This document shows, piece by piece, positions 22,742 through 34,019 of a stretch of DNA of 64,000 nt (within the stretch, counting starts at the first letter, position 1; each line of letters begins with the position of its first letter). The position numbers were made by a program, and so were the translations under genes. The notes beneath the pieces were generated by a model. That model did not search any database, was not told the origin of the DNA, and worked only from the letters and a program-made list of their open reading frames with translations. Source of the stretch: Tigriopus japonicus (lineage: Eukaryota; Arthropoda; Copepoda; Harpacticoida; Harpacticidae); NCBI GenBank assembly GCA_010645155.1, contig JAAGOF010000244.1, forward strand, positions 102,900 to 166,899, written 5' to 3'.

Positions 22742-24780
22742 GATCTGTAGATCTAGGAATGAGGTCATTTGCGCCATTTTTTGTTTCGTGGTTGTCATGA
22801 TCTAAGGAATAATATCCTATAAACATTAGCATTGACTAATCCATCGTAAAAATTTTCTTTAGAATATTTTCTTGCCCAAGTTCTGGTATAACAAACAATA
22901 GCTTATCCAGAATCTGAGGAATACGAGGAGTTCAAGTGTAGTTATATTTTTTAAGATTTATCCGCAGGCTTTAACTGTTTTACTGATTTTTCTGCAGCTA
23001 AAGTAAGTTAACGAACAAAATTACAATCATTCTTCAATTTAAAAAAATCATCATTAATCATCATCTTTTTTTTTTATTTCATCAGAATGCAGTGAGGAAC
23101 ACAACCCCGTCATGGAGGACCATAATATGCACCTTGATTGTTTTGATAGGTCCCTTCAGGGTTGAGCTTTGGTATTTGAGAGTGACTTTAAGAGGCTTGG
23201 AGATGATTAGTAAACAAGATGTGCACAAGAGTGGCCGCTTCGAATTATAATAGAACAGAAACACATCCTGAAATGACTTCTAAACGAAGACTTCCAAATG
23301 TTTGCTCACTTGGATCATTGGTTAAATTAAAAAGCAGCCCTCATCATCGCCTATAAATATATCCATGATATTCATTACGAAGGGTCTTGGGCTCCTGGCA
23401 GGTTTTGAATTTTGCCTCTTCAAAAAATTCTTTTGATCCCATTGTAATTGTAAATGGAAATATACGGGCTTGCTGTACTGAAGAATAAACATTGCCAATG
23501 TACAAAAAGAAACATAGACCTGAGACCTTGGAGCTAAACCAACTTCCAAAACCAACCAATGAAACAACATAGGGCTTACGAGGTGTAATTTTTCTCTATC
23601 CTTTCTTCTTAATAGTGTTGGATTTTCCGAGGATAGAGTCGATTTCAAAGCTTCTGTAAAACCCCTTAGGTTCAGACGCGCAAGACCAAAGCCCAAAACC
23701 AATGCTCCAGTGAATGCGGTTTCTATTTACAATAAAATGACATGTTAAGAGTGTACAATAATGGGTAAAAATTATGTGAAGAGACTTACAAACAACTTAG
23801 TGGTTTGCACTCGCAGTTGAAACTAGCTCAAAAACTGACCCAAAGCTCATGCTACGTAATTAAAGAGAACGCAAAAGTTCTTCACAAGCGCAACATTGAA
23901 AAGCATCCTAATTACAAAGATAGGAAAAATGGCATTCACAGCTTCTACTAATTTTCATGGCAACACTTTTTCTCCTTTCGTTCCGCCGAAGTAAAAAGTT
24001 TCAAGTTCTCGGTTTGAAAAGGCATGCCTTGTTTTTAATTTGCCACAAATGAGCTCAAAAAATTGTTTGTTGTAATGGAACTTCTCAAACATGATATTAG
24101 CACTTTTACATAAAATTAAAGACCAACCTTGGCCGAACTGCCGAGAATGACTTTTTACCCGCTGGCAATAAAATTCCCTATGGGATATTTGGTTACACTG
24201 TTGGCACATTTAATAAAACATTAAGATTTTTATCTCTTTCCAAATGCATTTACGTATGGTGAAAGCTGGTTGTGGAGCTTTTATGGAGTTGGTTCATACT
24301 CCATAAGAACCACCGATATGAGAGCAAAATACCATGAAACACTACACTAAAATGCTCCAGTAAAAGAGTAAAAGTGTGAATAGCAATCTCTTCAAGCTGC
24401 AGACCCAATTTTTATCTTATCTAGGTTTTACGAAATCTTATTAGTTTGGCATTGAAATGTCATTGGTGTACCAATCAATGTTTCGACAACAAAAGACTGC
24501 ATGTTGTCCCTCTCTACTTGCTCGGCGTTAAACTTTTGAAGGGTAAAAGACCCAGCAATACAATACAATCTAAAAAGCCAAGTCTGCAAGCATTTTTTAC
24601 CTTGCTCAATATTCACAAAAAGGGCAATGTTGGATGTTCCTAATCTGTTGGGTTCCTTATTGTTCCAAATTTTGTTACCTCAAACATATATTTAAAGCTG
24701 GGAAGGTTGACGTGTTTTGCCAAGTCTTTTGTTCCATAACAAAGCATTGTTTAGAAATGGATCTATGTAAAAATGCACCT
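22742..24780. other. Intergenic; weak ORFs only
   Basis: Minus-strand frames at 23322-23702 (126 codons, ending ...DDEGCFLI) and 23344-23559 (ending NEYHGYIYRR), and at 23955-24209, are somewhat longer than background but overlap each other in different frames. They show no domain I recognise. An unrecognised exon of a minus-strand gene is possible. Confidence 0.3.
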
Positions 24781-24859
24781 CTGATAGAATCTTAATATTC
24801 ATCAACTGTGTCCACTTTTTGACTTTTCTTAATGCTTTTTCGAATTTTTGTTGCGTTCA

Positions 24860-24904
24860 TGGTGCACTTTTCGTTTTTTTATTTGCATTTTTGTGCACCC
24901 TTAA
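24860..24904 (+). repeat. Helitron-like 3' end, partial copy
   Basis: GGTGCACTTTTCGTTTTTTTATTTGCATTTTTGTGCACCCTTAA followed by T resembles the 3' ends at 28151 and 32413, but with CTAA changed to TTAA and one stem of the hairpin lost. Confidence 0.35.
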
Positions 24905-25224
24905 TCATATGTAAAAGGCGAGCAAATGTGATTTTGGAGGCTCAAAATAAATGGGTTTCTTAAAACGCCATTTTTGTGAAAAGTAATTGAAGTTATCTTC
25001 ATATTGAGCATTTTTATTCCATCTTTTATTGTGTTCACAAATCGAGAGGATGGACATCTTTTTACCAGTTTGCTTACCTTTTTCATAAAACTTAATCAAA
25101 TAGATTAAAAACACTTTATTTTGGCCCACAAATGTTATTTTGAGAATCTTTGAAATTCCTTACGTATTCTAGCGTATTTTTGGTTAATAACATCAAGATT
25201 TAAAATCTTGCTCCTCAAAATGGA

Positions 25225-25375
25225 AAAATCTGGAAGACAAGAAAGTACGAGAACTTCGTTTTTTCTATTTTATGGAGTCTATTTGCGATTTCGACCTTTT
25301 TCTGCTCATCATTTTACTATTTTAGGCTGCTTTTGTGCAACTTTTGGCAACTAATGCGTCGACTCAGGAGTGAAG
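25225..25375. repeat. Dispersed T-rich repeat, copy 2
   Basis: Second copy of the repeat at 17505..17710, sharing GACAAGAAAGTA, GACCTTTTTCTGCT and GTGCAACTTTTGGCAAC-type blocks. Confidence 0.45.
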
Positions 25376-25449
25376 ACTTCATTGCCTCTCGTTTCTGATA
25401 ATGAAACAGAACAGGAAATGCTTGATTTTTCGATTATTCTAAGAAATCT

Positions 25450-25559
25450 GGGCCCGTATTCTCAATTCGTACTTGGTACTTGAAGCAGGACTTCAAGTAC
25501 GAAGTTACTACATAGAAGTAAGACTTCAAGTACCAAGTACGAGCTCAGAATACGGGCCC
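25450..25559. mobile_element. Palindromic mini-element with GGGCCCGTATTC ends
   Basis: 110 bp. Left end GGGCCCGTATTCTCAATTCG and right end CAGAATACGGGCCC pair as inverted repeats, and the arms continue through GTACTTGGTACTTGAAG / CTTCAAGTACCAAGTAC. It is non-coding, probably a foldback MITE. No target duplication was evident. Confidence 0.65.
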
Positions 25560-25949
25560 TGATATCTGGAAAACATCGCTTTTGACTTCGCTTTAATGAT
25601 GACCCCGACGTGATCATTTCTGAAGCAACTCGTCAAGTTGCGCGATCATGTCTTCAACATCTAAGAAATTTCCTGATCTGGCTGCTCCTTCAACGCCTTT
25701 AGTCAAGGATGACTCTACAAAGGATTCACTTCAAGGTCGAAGGACCTACAGCTTAGGGCCGACACCGGCAATTTAGGACATGCGATGACTGCCTTTGATT
25801 CAATAAATTTTGATTATTTTGCTAATAACATTCGTTTTTGAGTGAACGGCGGAACATAACAACATTTTAACAATGGCAAATAACCAGAGAAATGACGTGT
25901 GTTCAAGTGAATGGTTGTATTTTATAGCATTTCAAGGAGAGTAAAAGTC

Positions 25950-27933
25950 ATGTTACACTCCAGTAGAAGTCTAACGTACACTTATAATTTTCTTGTCCCT
26001 CATGGTGAAAGTGCGTCTCAGGAGCCCCATCATTCCCCTCGCCCGCATGACGGTATCAGCATAGTGTTCACGGAATTTTATTCTACCATCGAATATGATA
26101 CCAAGGTCTGTTTCCATGTCTACACTCTCAAGTTCCTGGCCTTTCAGGATATACTTGGGAGTGGTTTTTGGCCTCTTTCCAAACCTCATCATCTTACACT
26201 TATCCCCATTGAAGGTCATTTGAGGCCCAATCTTCTGCAGAGTTCAAGGCACTTTGGGCTCATTTCTCGTCTTGAGGTTGCAAGATAATCCCGATGATCT
26301 TCAAATCATCCGCAAATTTTGGCATCTTTGTGGATGTAGTCCAATCCAGCCATGAAGGCCCTCGCTTGTGGTTGGTTAACCATTGATGTCTTGTGTTGAC
26401 TGGTCTTCTCATAATTGATCTTTCTCAAAAGGACTTCAGCCAAAAGTAGTCTGTCTCTGTATCTGAGGGTTGCCACTTCAATTCCACGTGCTTGTCCTTG
26501 TCTAATTGGTGATGATTCCATTGCTTTTTCCCATTCATTTTCATGTTGAATCACCACACCAAAGTTTGTAGTAGTGACAATAGAATACCAATATTCCCTG
26601 AATCCTACGATCCATTTCTTGTCCATCTATCTATCCATTAAATGATCTGAGAGAAAGATGAAATGCCTGGAAGTGACGCAAATGACTTTGAGTAGTTCTC
26701 ATCAATGGAGAATACGATGTTCTTTGATTGGAAGAAAGAATGAAGGATGAAGTCAAGCTCTCTTTTTCTTTGAAGGGCCACACACGACCCATCCAAATTT
26801 TCTTTCTCAATCAGCACGACTGGATTTCTTTGTGCACTAAAACACTAGAATGTGACACTTGGAGATGGCAAGATAACCAAAATGATCGGTAAATCCACAA
26901 GGTTTTTAGCGTGACATCTTCTTCGAAGCTCAATTCACAATAGTCGCACGTTTCTCAAGGTGACCAAATTGATTAGGGTTGGTTCTTAACCTAAATTGAC
27001 CACTTCTATCCAACATTGAACAACCCTCTTCAAAAATAGTTCAAAGACCACTGAAAAAAACTGGCTTAAAATATGGAGTTAAAAGAAGACAAAAAGAACA
27101 CAATTTCTGTTTTCCGTTTACAGGTGAATGACTAGTTGTTTATTGTTTTGGAGACACGGATATTTATACATGAAAAGATTGACTAGAGAATGATCATGAG
27201 TATTGACCTGAGAGCATGACTGGAATACTACAGGGTAGAAGTGAGATCGGTCTGTACGACCCGGGGTCTGTTTTAGAACCTTTTCCTTTATAAATTGGAA
27301 TGACTCTCGCATTTTCCAGCAATTTGGTATTTCTCCGGTCCTTATAGATTCATTAACTATCATCATCACTGGCCAGCACACTTCGTAGCGGACAAACTTT
27401 ATGAGTTTGTTTGAGACAAGATCTGAGGCTAGTTTTTTAAGCGCAAAGATCGATCTCAAGATCGAACTTAGAGTACTAAAGTACGATCTTAAGATCGATC
27501 TTTGCGTCTTAAAAAACTAGCCTCTGGTCTTGTTCTTCAGCCCATCAATTGAATGGAGCACGTCAACTTGAGATGTTTCTTTGAAGGTAATGTTGCCAAT
27601 CTGTTTTACATCCGGGGGCTCAGCATCCTTCTTGACCTTCATGGAGCTTGCAACTCCTCGGAAATGCTCGTTGAAAGCCATTGCCTGATATTTATTCGAC
27701 ACAACACGACCCGAAAATTTCATTTCGTTTGGGATATTCGTATTTGATCGTCTGTCCAGGGTTCCATTTAAGATCCTCCATTGTGTCTTACTGGTTTCAG
27801 CGTTGATGATCAAGTTGTGAACCCAATCGCTTTTTGCTTTTCTTATGTGATGGTTGTATTCACGCTGAAGTATTTTATAGTTTTGATGGATTTTTGGACA
27901 GTTAGATTCCTTTAACCTTTTATAAGCACCCAT
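25950..27933 (-). pseudogene. LINE-D: decayed non-LTR retrotransposon with inserted palindrome
   Basis: Read on the minus strand. 27933-27517 is the linker between endonuclease and RT (YKRLKESNCPKIHQNYKIL ... LNGTLDRRS). 27459-27118 is early RT (SNKLIKFVRYEVCWPVMMIV ... GEIPNCWKM), frameshifted. About 26335-26220 holds KFADDLKI across a frameshift. 26219-25971 is the thumb region (DKCKMMRFGK, ETDLGIIFDGRIKF, MGLLRRTF). A palindrome interrupts the element at 27425-27524, and about 780 bp of unrelated sequence separates the RT halves (26340-27117). Confidence 0.7.
27425..27524. mobile_element. 100-bp palindromic MITE inserted in LINE-D
   Basis: Left arm GAGGCTAGTTTTTTAAGCGC, then AAAGATCGATCT...AAGATCG; right arm is the mirror image, ending GCGTCTTAAAAAACTAGCCTC. 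The arms are about 45 bp and almost perfect, around a short AGAGTACTAAAGTAC centre. Outside it the LINE-D coding sequence resumes on both sides, so this is an insertion, not part of the LINE. Confidence 0.7.
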
Positions 27934-27944
27934 CTTCCTCTTCT

Positions 27945-28151
27945 TATTGGGAGAAATTCATTTCTGATCTTTTTTGACTTACAAAGCATTTTTGGAACAA
28001 CCAAGGGGCTTAACAATTTGCGTGTTTTCCCAAATGATCCCAAAAGATCAATCAACCAATTTCATTGTTTTTCACAAAAAATGTTTGCACTTTTTTGCAC
28101 TTTAATTTGCACTTTTTGGTCTGTTTATTTGCACGAAAAGTGCACCCCTAA
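27945..28151 (+). mobile_element. Helitron-like repeat, copy 1
   Basis: A 207-bp repeat running from TATTGGGAGAAAT to GTGCACCCCTAA. Its 3' end has a hairpin TGCAC-GAAAA-GTGCA followed by CCCCTAA and then a host T, matching the Helitron rule of a hairpin near a CTRR end inserted before T. No TC 5' end is visible, so it may be 5'-truncated. It is repeated at 32210..32413. Confidence 0.45.
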
Positions 28152-28295
28152 TAATAATGAAGGACGTATGGAAAAGTGCTCGTCAAGTACTTGTGAAAAT
28201 TTCCAATTTCAAAATCTTCCAGTGAACATGCGTTTTTAAGAGTTTTTGCCGGGAATCCCAAGTATTGTCCTTAGCCCCCCCCCCCCCTTTGACTA

Positions 28296-29433
28296 TTGTT
28301 TTCCGAGGAAACTTTGAAGCAAAGTGTTCCGATCCCCAACAAAATCGTATCTGCAAGCTTCAAATGGACAACCCGTGATTTCGCAAAATGGAGTACCAGG
28401 GAGCGTCGGAATGGAATGGACTTGCCAAGACCTCTGGTACTAGACTTCGAGTGTTCCGAACCCTCAAGGCGACCTTCTCCGACTATAGTTGGTGACTTTA
28501 TCATCACCGTTCTTGGATAAAAGGCAGCCGATATCGTTGTGATCGGTCAGGCTGGTGGATCCAAAAACACTGTTCGAGTGATCACGAAACACGAGATTAG
28601 AGCGATTTGGTAGCTCTCCACAGTTCGAGCGATCCTACGAGAGTCACATGGAGGTGTAGCATCCGAGGAGGAACTTCGGTATCAGCCTTTAGGTTTCTTA
28701 ACGTCCAGTATTTTGCGTCTGACCAGGAGTTGTTGGAGGTGATACGTCCGTTTGTTGTTGCGAAATCTGCCGTGTCTAAAGAAGTGTTCGTTGGTGATAC
28801 TCTTATCGATGGGGTGTGGAATGGGCCCAAAAAAGTACAAGCCGAAATTAAATCCGATACTGCGATCCCCGACTTCGTGCAAGTGAGGGACAGGAAAAAA
28901 TTTAATCAGCACCGGAATCAGATCCGTAGATGTTTCCAATGCAAAGAGGAAGGCCATATTGGAAGAGATTGCCGATCTGGGGTCTCAAATGAAAGAGATT
29001 TACCTTCGTCAACGTGCGAAAGAACGAACGAACTTTGTTTGAGTTGGAAGACGGTGAATTGAACCAACGAACGGAACCTCGCATAATCTCACCTCGTCCA
29101 AATGGCGGTCCACCTAAGCAAAACGACGCATGTTCTTCCAAACATGGCCATCTTACCGACATTAACTCGGAGCCGGAAGTTCCAGGAGAAAAAGAGGATA
29201 TTTTGGGACCATCTCCGACTTTGAACATCCCTCTCTCGAAAGACCTAATAGCGAACAATTCCCAAACCAAAATACCCAGTAAGTCGGAATCAAAGAAGAC
29301 CAAAGTAAGCGCTTCTAAACAACATCGCATGGTCACCAGAGGGAAATCCCCCTTGAGTGTTCGCAATGATCCTTCTCGGGTTGTGAGTGAAAAAGACATT
29401 GTTCACGATGATCCCCCCGAGTCGTGTGAGTGA
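28296..29433 (+). pseudogene. LINE-B ORF1 (nucleic-acid binding, zinc knuckle), frameshifted
   Basis: Overlapping frames 28296-28520, 28607-29062 and 29014-29433 together form an ORF1-like protein. A CCHC knuckle CFQCKEEGHIGRDC is encoded at about 28932-28973, followed by a hydrophilic tail rich in Ser, Pro and Lys. ORF1 proteins of this type coat the LINE RNA. Frameshifts make it non-functional. It precedes the LINE-B ORF2 start at about 30650. Confidence 0.65.
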
Positions 29434-29682
29434 TCCAAACGAAAGGAATGAAGAACAAGACTCGGTTTTTAAAGGAGGGACGTTGAGTTCCATTCGACAT
29501 GACTGGGGAAGCAGAGAAACAGCAAATTGTGTTCAAAACGAAATCCTTGCTAATGGGAGTGACATTTCTCTCCATTTAGCCCTCTAGTTGTCAGAACTAG
29601 AGCCATTTAGCCCTCTAGTCAGAACAACCAATAAGTCAATTACGCTTGGTCTATTTTATACTACCTACCATTTGCCATACTA

Positions 29683-30508
29683 CAGGGTGTCCAAGAATTG
29701 ATGGTGCATCGGAAAAAATGGATTTTCAATGGCTTAAAGCAGGGGTCGGTAACCGGTGGGCCGCAGTCCACATGTGGACCCAAGGGTCGACGTTGGTGGG
29801 CCCAGTTGATATGGGGAAAGCTGGAAATACTGGATCCGTGAGACATCCACAGTACTGTACTCTTGGGGTCTTTGACCGTTAATTTGTGAGCCCCTGAACC
29901 TATCGACGTCTGTTTGGTGGGCCCCTGACAACATGTACTTAAATTTAGTGGGCCTTGACTCAAAAGTGGTTGCCGACCCCTGGCTTAAAGACACGTTAGA
30001 GAAAAATATACTTTTGCAGATATCATTATAGTTCAGTTGCGTGTATCTTGGATACACACAACTGAACTGTATCTTGGATATTTGACTAGGCATGAGGGCA
30101 TGTGCTTTTTATTTTTTCGCGGCCTCACCTTGCGTTTTTGACATAGGTTGAAAATATGCTCATACTTCACATATATCCTTCAAGTTTTTAACATATTTCA
30201 TATCAAGGCTCTTCTAAGATTGTTTCTTATGCCTCCTGAACAAGATTGAGTCGATATCAAAATATTTAGATGTCCCTTGGACTGAATGATTGTTCAAGTG
30301 TCCTTATAAGACGAATTTTAAATACCTTTGTAACCTGCTTTGCCTGATACTGCCACTAATATTGTGGCATGCACATAAACCGTGGTTGCCAATGGGATAA
30401 GCGTTTTTCAAAACACTTCCTTAAAGGATATTTTTCAATTTTAAAGCATTTTTTTGATTTTGAATGGCAAGGAAAAGCACGATGCGCCATCAATTCCAGG
30501 ACACCCTG
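29683..30508. mobile_element. TA-flanked MITE in LINE-B, itself carrying a hAT MITE
   Basis: Left end CAGGGTGTCC...GAATTGATGGTGCATC and right end GATGCGCCATCAATTCCAGG followed by ACACCCTG pair as ~28-bp inverted repeats. TA flanks both sides (29681-29682 and 30509-30510). The 826 bp include a 243-bp hAT MITE plus its 8-bp duplication, leaving an original length of about 575 bp. It lies between ORF1 and ORF2 of LINE-B. Confidence 0.8.
29740..29982. mobile_element. hAT MITE with perfect 8-bp target duplication
   Basis: Ends CAGGGGTCGGTAACC and GGTTGCCGACCCCTG, the CAGGGGT..-type TIR common in hAT elements. GCTTAAAG is duplicated exactly at 29732-29739 and 29983-29990. The 243-bp interior is GC-richer than its surroundings and non-coding. 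Confidence 0.93.
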
Positions 30509-30649
30509 TATACGCCGTGCATTTTTATCCTTGCTTATTGTCACGTTATCATGGATGGACTTTTGCCTATCTCCCATGTAGAAGACAAACCAATTTGGCG
30601 ATGGAACGACGGGGAGGAAATTTGGTACAATTCACATCTGGTATGGTAA

Positions 30650-30969
30650 TGGCGGACTCAAAAGATAACCCGGAAAATTCTTCTGTCTTGAATGACTTTG
30701 GATACATCGAAAAGTTGGAAGGAGGTGAGCATTGGTTGGTCTATCTGAACACTCGGTCCATCGTTTCTAATTGCGACAAGATAAAATATCTTCTTTATGA
30801 ACAAAAGCGGCATTTTTTGGTTCTACAAGAGCTTTGGCAAGCCGACATGGTATCCCTAATGTTTGATGATTATCATTTTGAACTTAAAACCTGAATAGGG
30901 AAGAGGAGAGGTGGGGGTAGGAAAACTAATTGAAACTTCAAACCTTTGTATTGTGTCCATTTACGTTCC
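30650..30969 (+). pseudogene. LINE-B ORF2 start: APE endonuclease N-terminus
   Basis: The frame WLVYLNTRSIVSNCDKIKYL ... HFLVLQELWQADMVS is typical of the start of an apurinic-type LINE endonuclease; ELW holds the position of the catalytic Glu. A stop follows FELKT (30894), and homology resumes in another frame (SNLCIVSIYVP) up to the gap at 30970. A near-identical fragment lies at 33861..34019. Confidence 0.7.
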
Positions 30970-31052
30970 NNNNNNNNNNNNNNNNNNNNNNNNNNNNNNN
31001 NNNNNNNNNNNNNNNNNNNNNNNNNNNNNNNNNNNNNNNNNNNNNNNNNNNN
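30970..31052. other. Assembly gap (83 N)
   Basis: Unresolved bases inside LINE-B, immediately before two tandem SINE insertions. Confidence 1.
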
Positions 31053-31258
31053 GGGTTGAGCCTCGCCCGGCCAGCGAAGCCAGCCATCACATCGTCCAAA
31101 TTGTTCCGATAGGCAATCTCATGTCCGGTATCAGAATGGTTCTCCGTCTGTGGGTGTGACTTAGCGTCTAAAAGTTTCCTTGAGAAAGGTCGGGGAGGAG
31201 AATCGAACCTGGGACCTCTCTCACTGTAGGAAACTGCGCTAACCACGACACCACGTCT
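31053..31258 (-). repeat. SINE-B (tRNA-derived)
   Basis: On the minus strand the head reads GTCGTGGTTAGCGCAG (A-box) and, about 30 bases later, GGTTCGATTC (B-box, 31200-31209 on the plus strand), as in a tRNA gene. The body that follows does not fold as a tRNA and runs to the gap. The head sits directly next to the SINE-A copy. Confidence 0.7.
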
Positions 31259-31261
31259 CCT

Positions 31262-31398
31262 CCCTTATAAAGGATTTCTCCCGACAACATCCGTTCTATC
31301 CCCAACAGGACTCGAACTCGCGCCGTCTGGGGAAGCACTTACTCTCGGCCCTTAATAACACGTTAGTACGCGCGGCCATTCTGGCTTCCTTATCCAGT
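31262..31398 (-). repeat. SINE-A copy 2 (tRNA-derived)
   Basis: On the minus strand: GGCCGCGCGTACTAACGTG, GTGCTTCCCCAGACGG and B-box AGTTCGAGTC (31309-31318), then GATGTTGTCGGGAGAAATCC. The same blocks occur in the copies at 10936 and 60322. It is inserted in the LINE-B endonuclease. Confidence 0.75.
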
Positions 31399-31399
31399 T

Positions 31400-32039
31400 T
31401 TGCATTGAGAAAAACAAAAAAATTGTTCATTTATGGCGATTTAACGCAGATTTTCTGAAGAGCGCTTCAAAAGTTAATAAGCTTAATGATCTCATAATAT
31501 CTTTTCAATTATCACCACTGATTAACGCCCCTACTCGAATCACTGCGCAATGCTCCACCCAAATTGACAACATTTTCACGAACTCAAAGCAAGAAATGAA
31601 ATGTGGAATCCTTTTGTGTGATATAAGTGACCACCTTGGAACATTTGCCTCTTTGGGAACTACCTCATTTCAGAATTACGAGCCCCAGGTAACAAAACGA
31701 AATAATACAAGTCACAAGAACATTGAGAAACTTCGCAAAGTGTTGGAAGGCACCAATTGGTATTTACCGCCAGACAATCCTTTACTTTCATTTCATGATT
31801 TTCAACCAAAAAAATTGTCAGATGCCTTCAATAAAAGTTGCCCAATCGTAAGCAATGTACCGAATAAACGCAAAGATAAGTTCAACTCGTGGATGACTTC
31901 AGGTATCCTGAAGTCACGAAGCGAGAAACAAAAACTCTTTGTCAACTTCCAAAAACTCCCTTCCCTAGAAAACAAACTAATTATGAAATTATATTGGATA
32001 GACATTGCATGTATATGCATATTTATTTTTTACAATTAA
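31400..32039 (+). pseudogene. LINE-B endonuclease C-terminus and following region
   Basis: KLFIYGDL, then INAPTRITAQCSTQIDNIFTN, then CDISDHLGTF correspond to the GDFN-, T/R- and SDH-type motifs of LINE endonucleases; Asp-His of SDH are the catalytic pair. From 31596 the frame is open for 147 codons. Homology ends without an RT, so the element is 3'-truncated near 32010. Confidence 0.7.
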
Positions 32040-32209
32040 ACTAAGTAAAGCCACATTAACAATCCTTGAGTGTACTCTCCGATGGTCAGCTCTCTTTTTT
32101 GAAAAAAAGCAACAGCTCTGTTGAGAGTGTACTCTCAACAGGACCATCAGTTTGACCTAATTTTGGTATACTGTAAAATCTGACTTATGTTTGTTGACAT
32201 GTGACCCAA

Positions 32210-32413
32210 TATTGGGAGAAATGCATTTCTGATCCCTTTTGACTTAAAAGCATTTTTGGGAACAACCAAGGTGCTTAGCAATTTTCGTGTTTTCCCAAAT
32301 GAACCACATCAATCAACCAATTTCATTGTATTTCACAAAAAATGCTTGCACTTTTTTTGCACTTTTATCTGCACTTTTTGGTCTTTTTATTTGCACGAAA
32401 AGTGCACCCCTAA
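32210..32413 (+). mobile_element. Helitron-like repeat, copy 2
   Basis: A 204-bp repeat about 90 % similar to 27945..28151, again ending GCACGAAAAGTGCACCCCTAA before a T. It lies exactly between the decayed end of LINE-B and the Gypsy pol fragment. Confidence 0.45.
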
Positions 32414-33855
32414 TCATGAAATTGCTCCAAAACTGCCCCAATTGCAATCATACTGGCATCTGTGACAAGACGAGTGTTACGATGGGGTGATGGAAAAGCC
32501 AACACATCCGAAGAAGAAATTGCAGACTTGAGATGATCAAATGAGACTGGTTCCATATTGGTCCAATGAGGTAACTTGGCAGTTGATTTCAGCGAATGGT
32601 TTGCACCACTTGGTTTCTTCAAAAGGTCATACAATGGTCTGGCGATCTGTGCAAACATTGGAACAAATCGGGCGTAGTAATTTGCCAATCCCAAAAATTC
32701 CTGGATGTTTTGAACTGTCAGGGGCGTTGGAAAAGAAACGACGGATTCAATTCCAGTAGGTTTAGCACTGACTCCAGACTCGGAAATGACGTGTCCGAGG
32801 CATTCCAACTGATTTACTCCGAAAAGGCACTTTTTGACGTTGATTGTAAGGCCAAAATTTGATAGACGTTCCAGTACTGATTCCACAATGTCTAAATGCT
32901 CATTTTTGGTTGCACTGAAAACGATAATTTCGTCCATGTAAACAAACACTTCTCAAATGCCGTGAAGAACTTCCGAAACAAAACGTTGGAATATTTGGAC
33001 TGCATTGCAGAGGGGAAAAGGCATGACAAGAAATTCAAAAAGGCCCCACAATGTTGTGATGGCGGTGAATTTGATGGAGTCAGGATGCATGGGAATTTGA
33101 TGAAATGCCTTGACAAGATCCAATTTGGAAAAGACAGAGCATCCAGGCAAGAGGGACAAAAAGTCGTCCAGATGAGGAAGAGGATAAGAATCTTTGACAG
33201 TCCAGAAGTTTAAGCGTCTAAAATCACCACAAGGACGGAAAGTGCCATCAGACTTAGAAACCACATGTAGAGCACTTGAAAATGGAGAATTAGAAGGGCG
33301 AGTTACTCCTAGCGAGAGCATGCCATCAACAGAATCTTTAGCGACTTCCATTTTGGCACCAAATAGTCACCTTGGTTTGCTATTGATGTGTTCAGGACCA
33401 ATGCCATCCTTCAAGACAATCTCGCACACCACATTGTGTTTCACATCTTGAAATCAACGCGTGGGGTTAACACATCGCGAAACTTGTTGAGCAACGCACC
33501 AAATTCTTTGGGGAAATGGTCAATCAAGGAAATGGATGACGTTTTAGGGACAGCCGCTATGGAGGTTGAGAGAGCAGCCGTTCCAACGACTGACTTGTTG
33601 GTAGACATGTTAATTAATTGGTGGCGTTTGCAGTCAAGAAGGATATCATGGGAGCTGTAGAAATCAAATCCAAGGAGATTTTCCGTGATGTCCGCAACAA
33701 AGAAAGTGTGGATGAAAACGCCAACCTCAGAAAGATCAACCTTGATGGTTTTACGACCAAATACTTGGCAAGGAGTGCCATTTGCGGCCTGGAAAATTTC
33801 GTTGTTGGGAGAGGAGCAAGTAGCCTTGTCCGACGGGGTAGCAGGGACTAAAGAC
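32414..33855 (-). pseudogene. Gypsy pol fragment: protease, RT and start of RNase H
   Basis: Minus strand. 33855-33430 encodes a retropepsin C-terminal part (VADITENLLGFDFYS). 33351-32953 encodes the RT fingers (TRPSNSPFSSALHVV, FRPCGDFRRLN, SYPLPHLDDFL, FSKLDLVKAFHQIP). 32949-32410 encodes YMDEIIVF, ECLGHVIS, LGLANYYARF and the RNase H start (VTDASMIAIGAVLEQ). The catalytic YxDD reads YMDE, and there are a frameshift and a stop. The 3' cut coincides with the Helitron-like repeat end. Confidence 0.8.
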
Positions 33856-33860
33856 CAGGC

Positions 33861-34019
33861 GACTCAAAAGATAACCCGGAAAATTCTTCTGTCTTGAATG
33901 ACTTGGGATACATCGAAAAGTTGGAAGGAGGTGAGCATTGGTTGGTCTATCTGAACACTCGGTCCATCGTTTCTAATTGCGACAAGATAAAATATCTTCT
34001 TTATGAACAAAAGCGGCAT
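33861..34019 (+). repeat. Near-identical duplicate of LINE-B ORF2 start
   Basis: GACTCAAAAGATAACCCGGA through ATGAACAAAAGCGGCAT matches 30655-30813 with about one or two differences in 160 bp. Homology stops abruptly on both sides, so it is not a normal 5'-truncated insertion. Confidence 0.8.

Noticed and set aside
23322..24209. Overlapping minus-strand frames as exons of a host gene
   Set aside because: No recognisable domain, conflicting frames and no convincing splice joins; kept only as a weak possibility.
30970..31052. Any coding continuity through the gap
   Set aside because: The bases are unknown; translated X residues carry no information.
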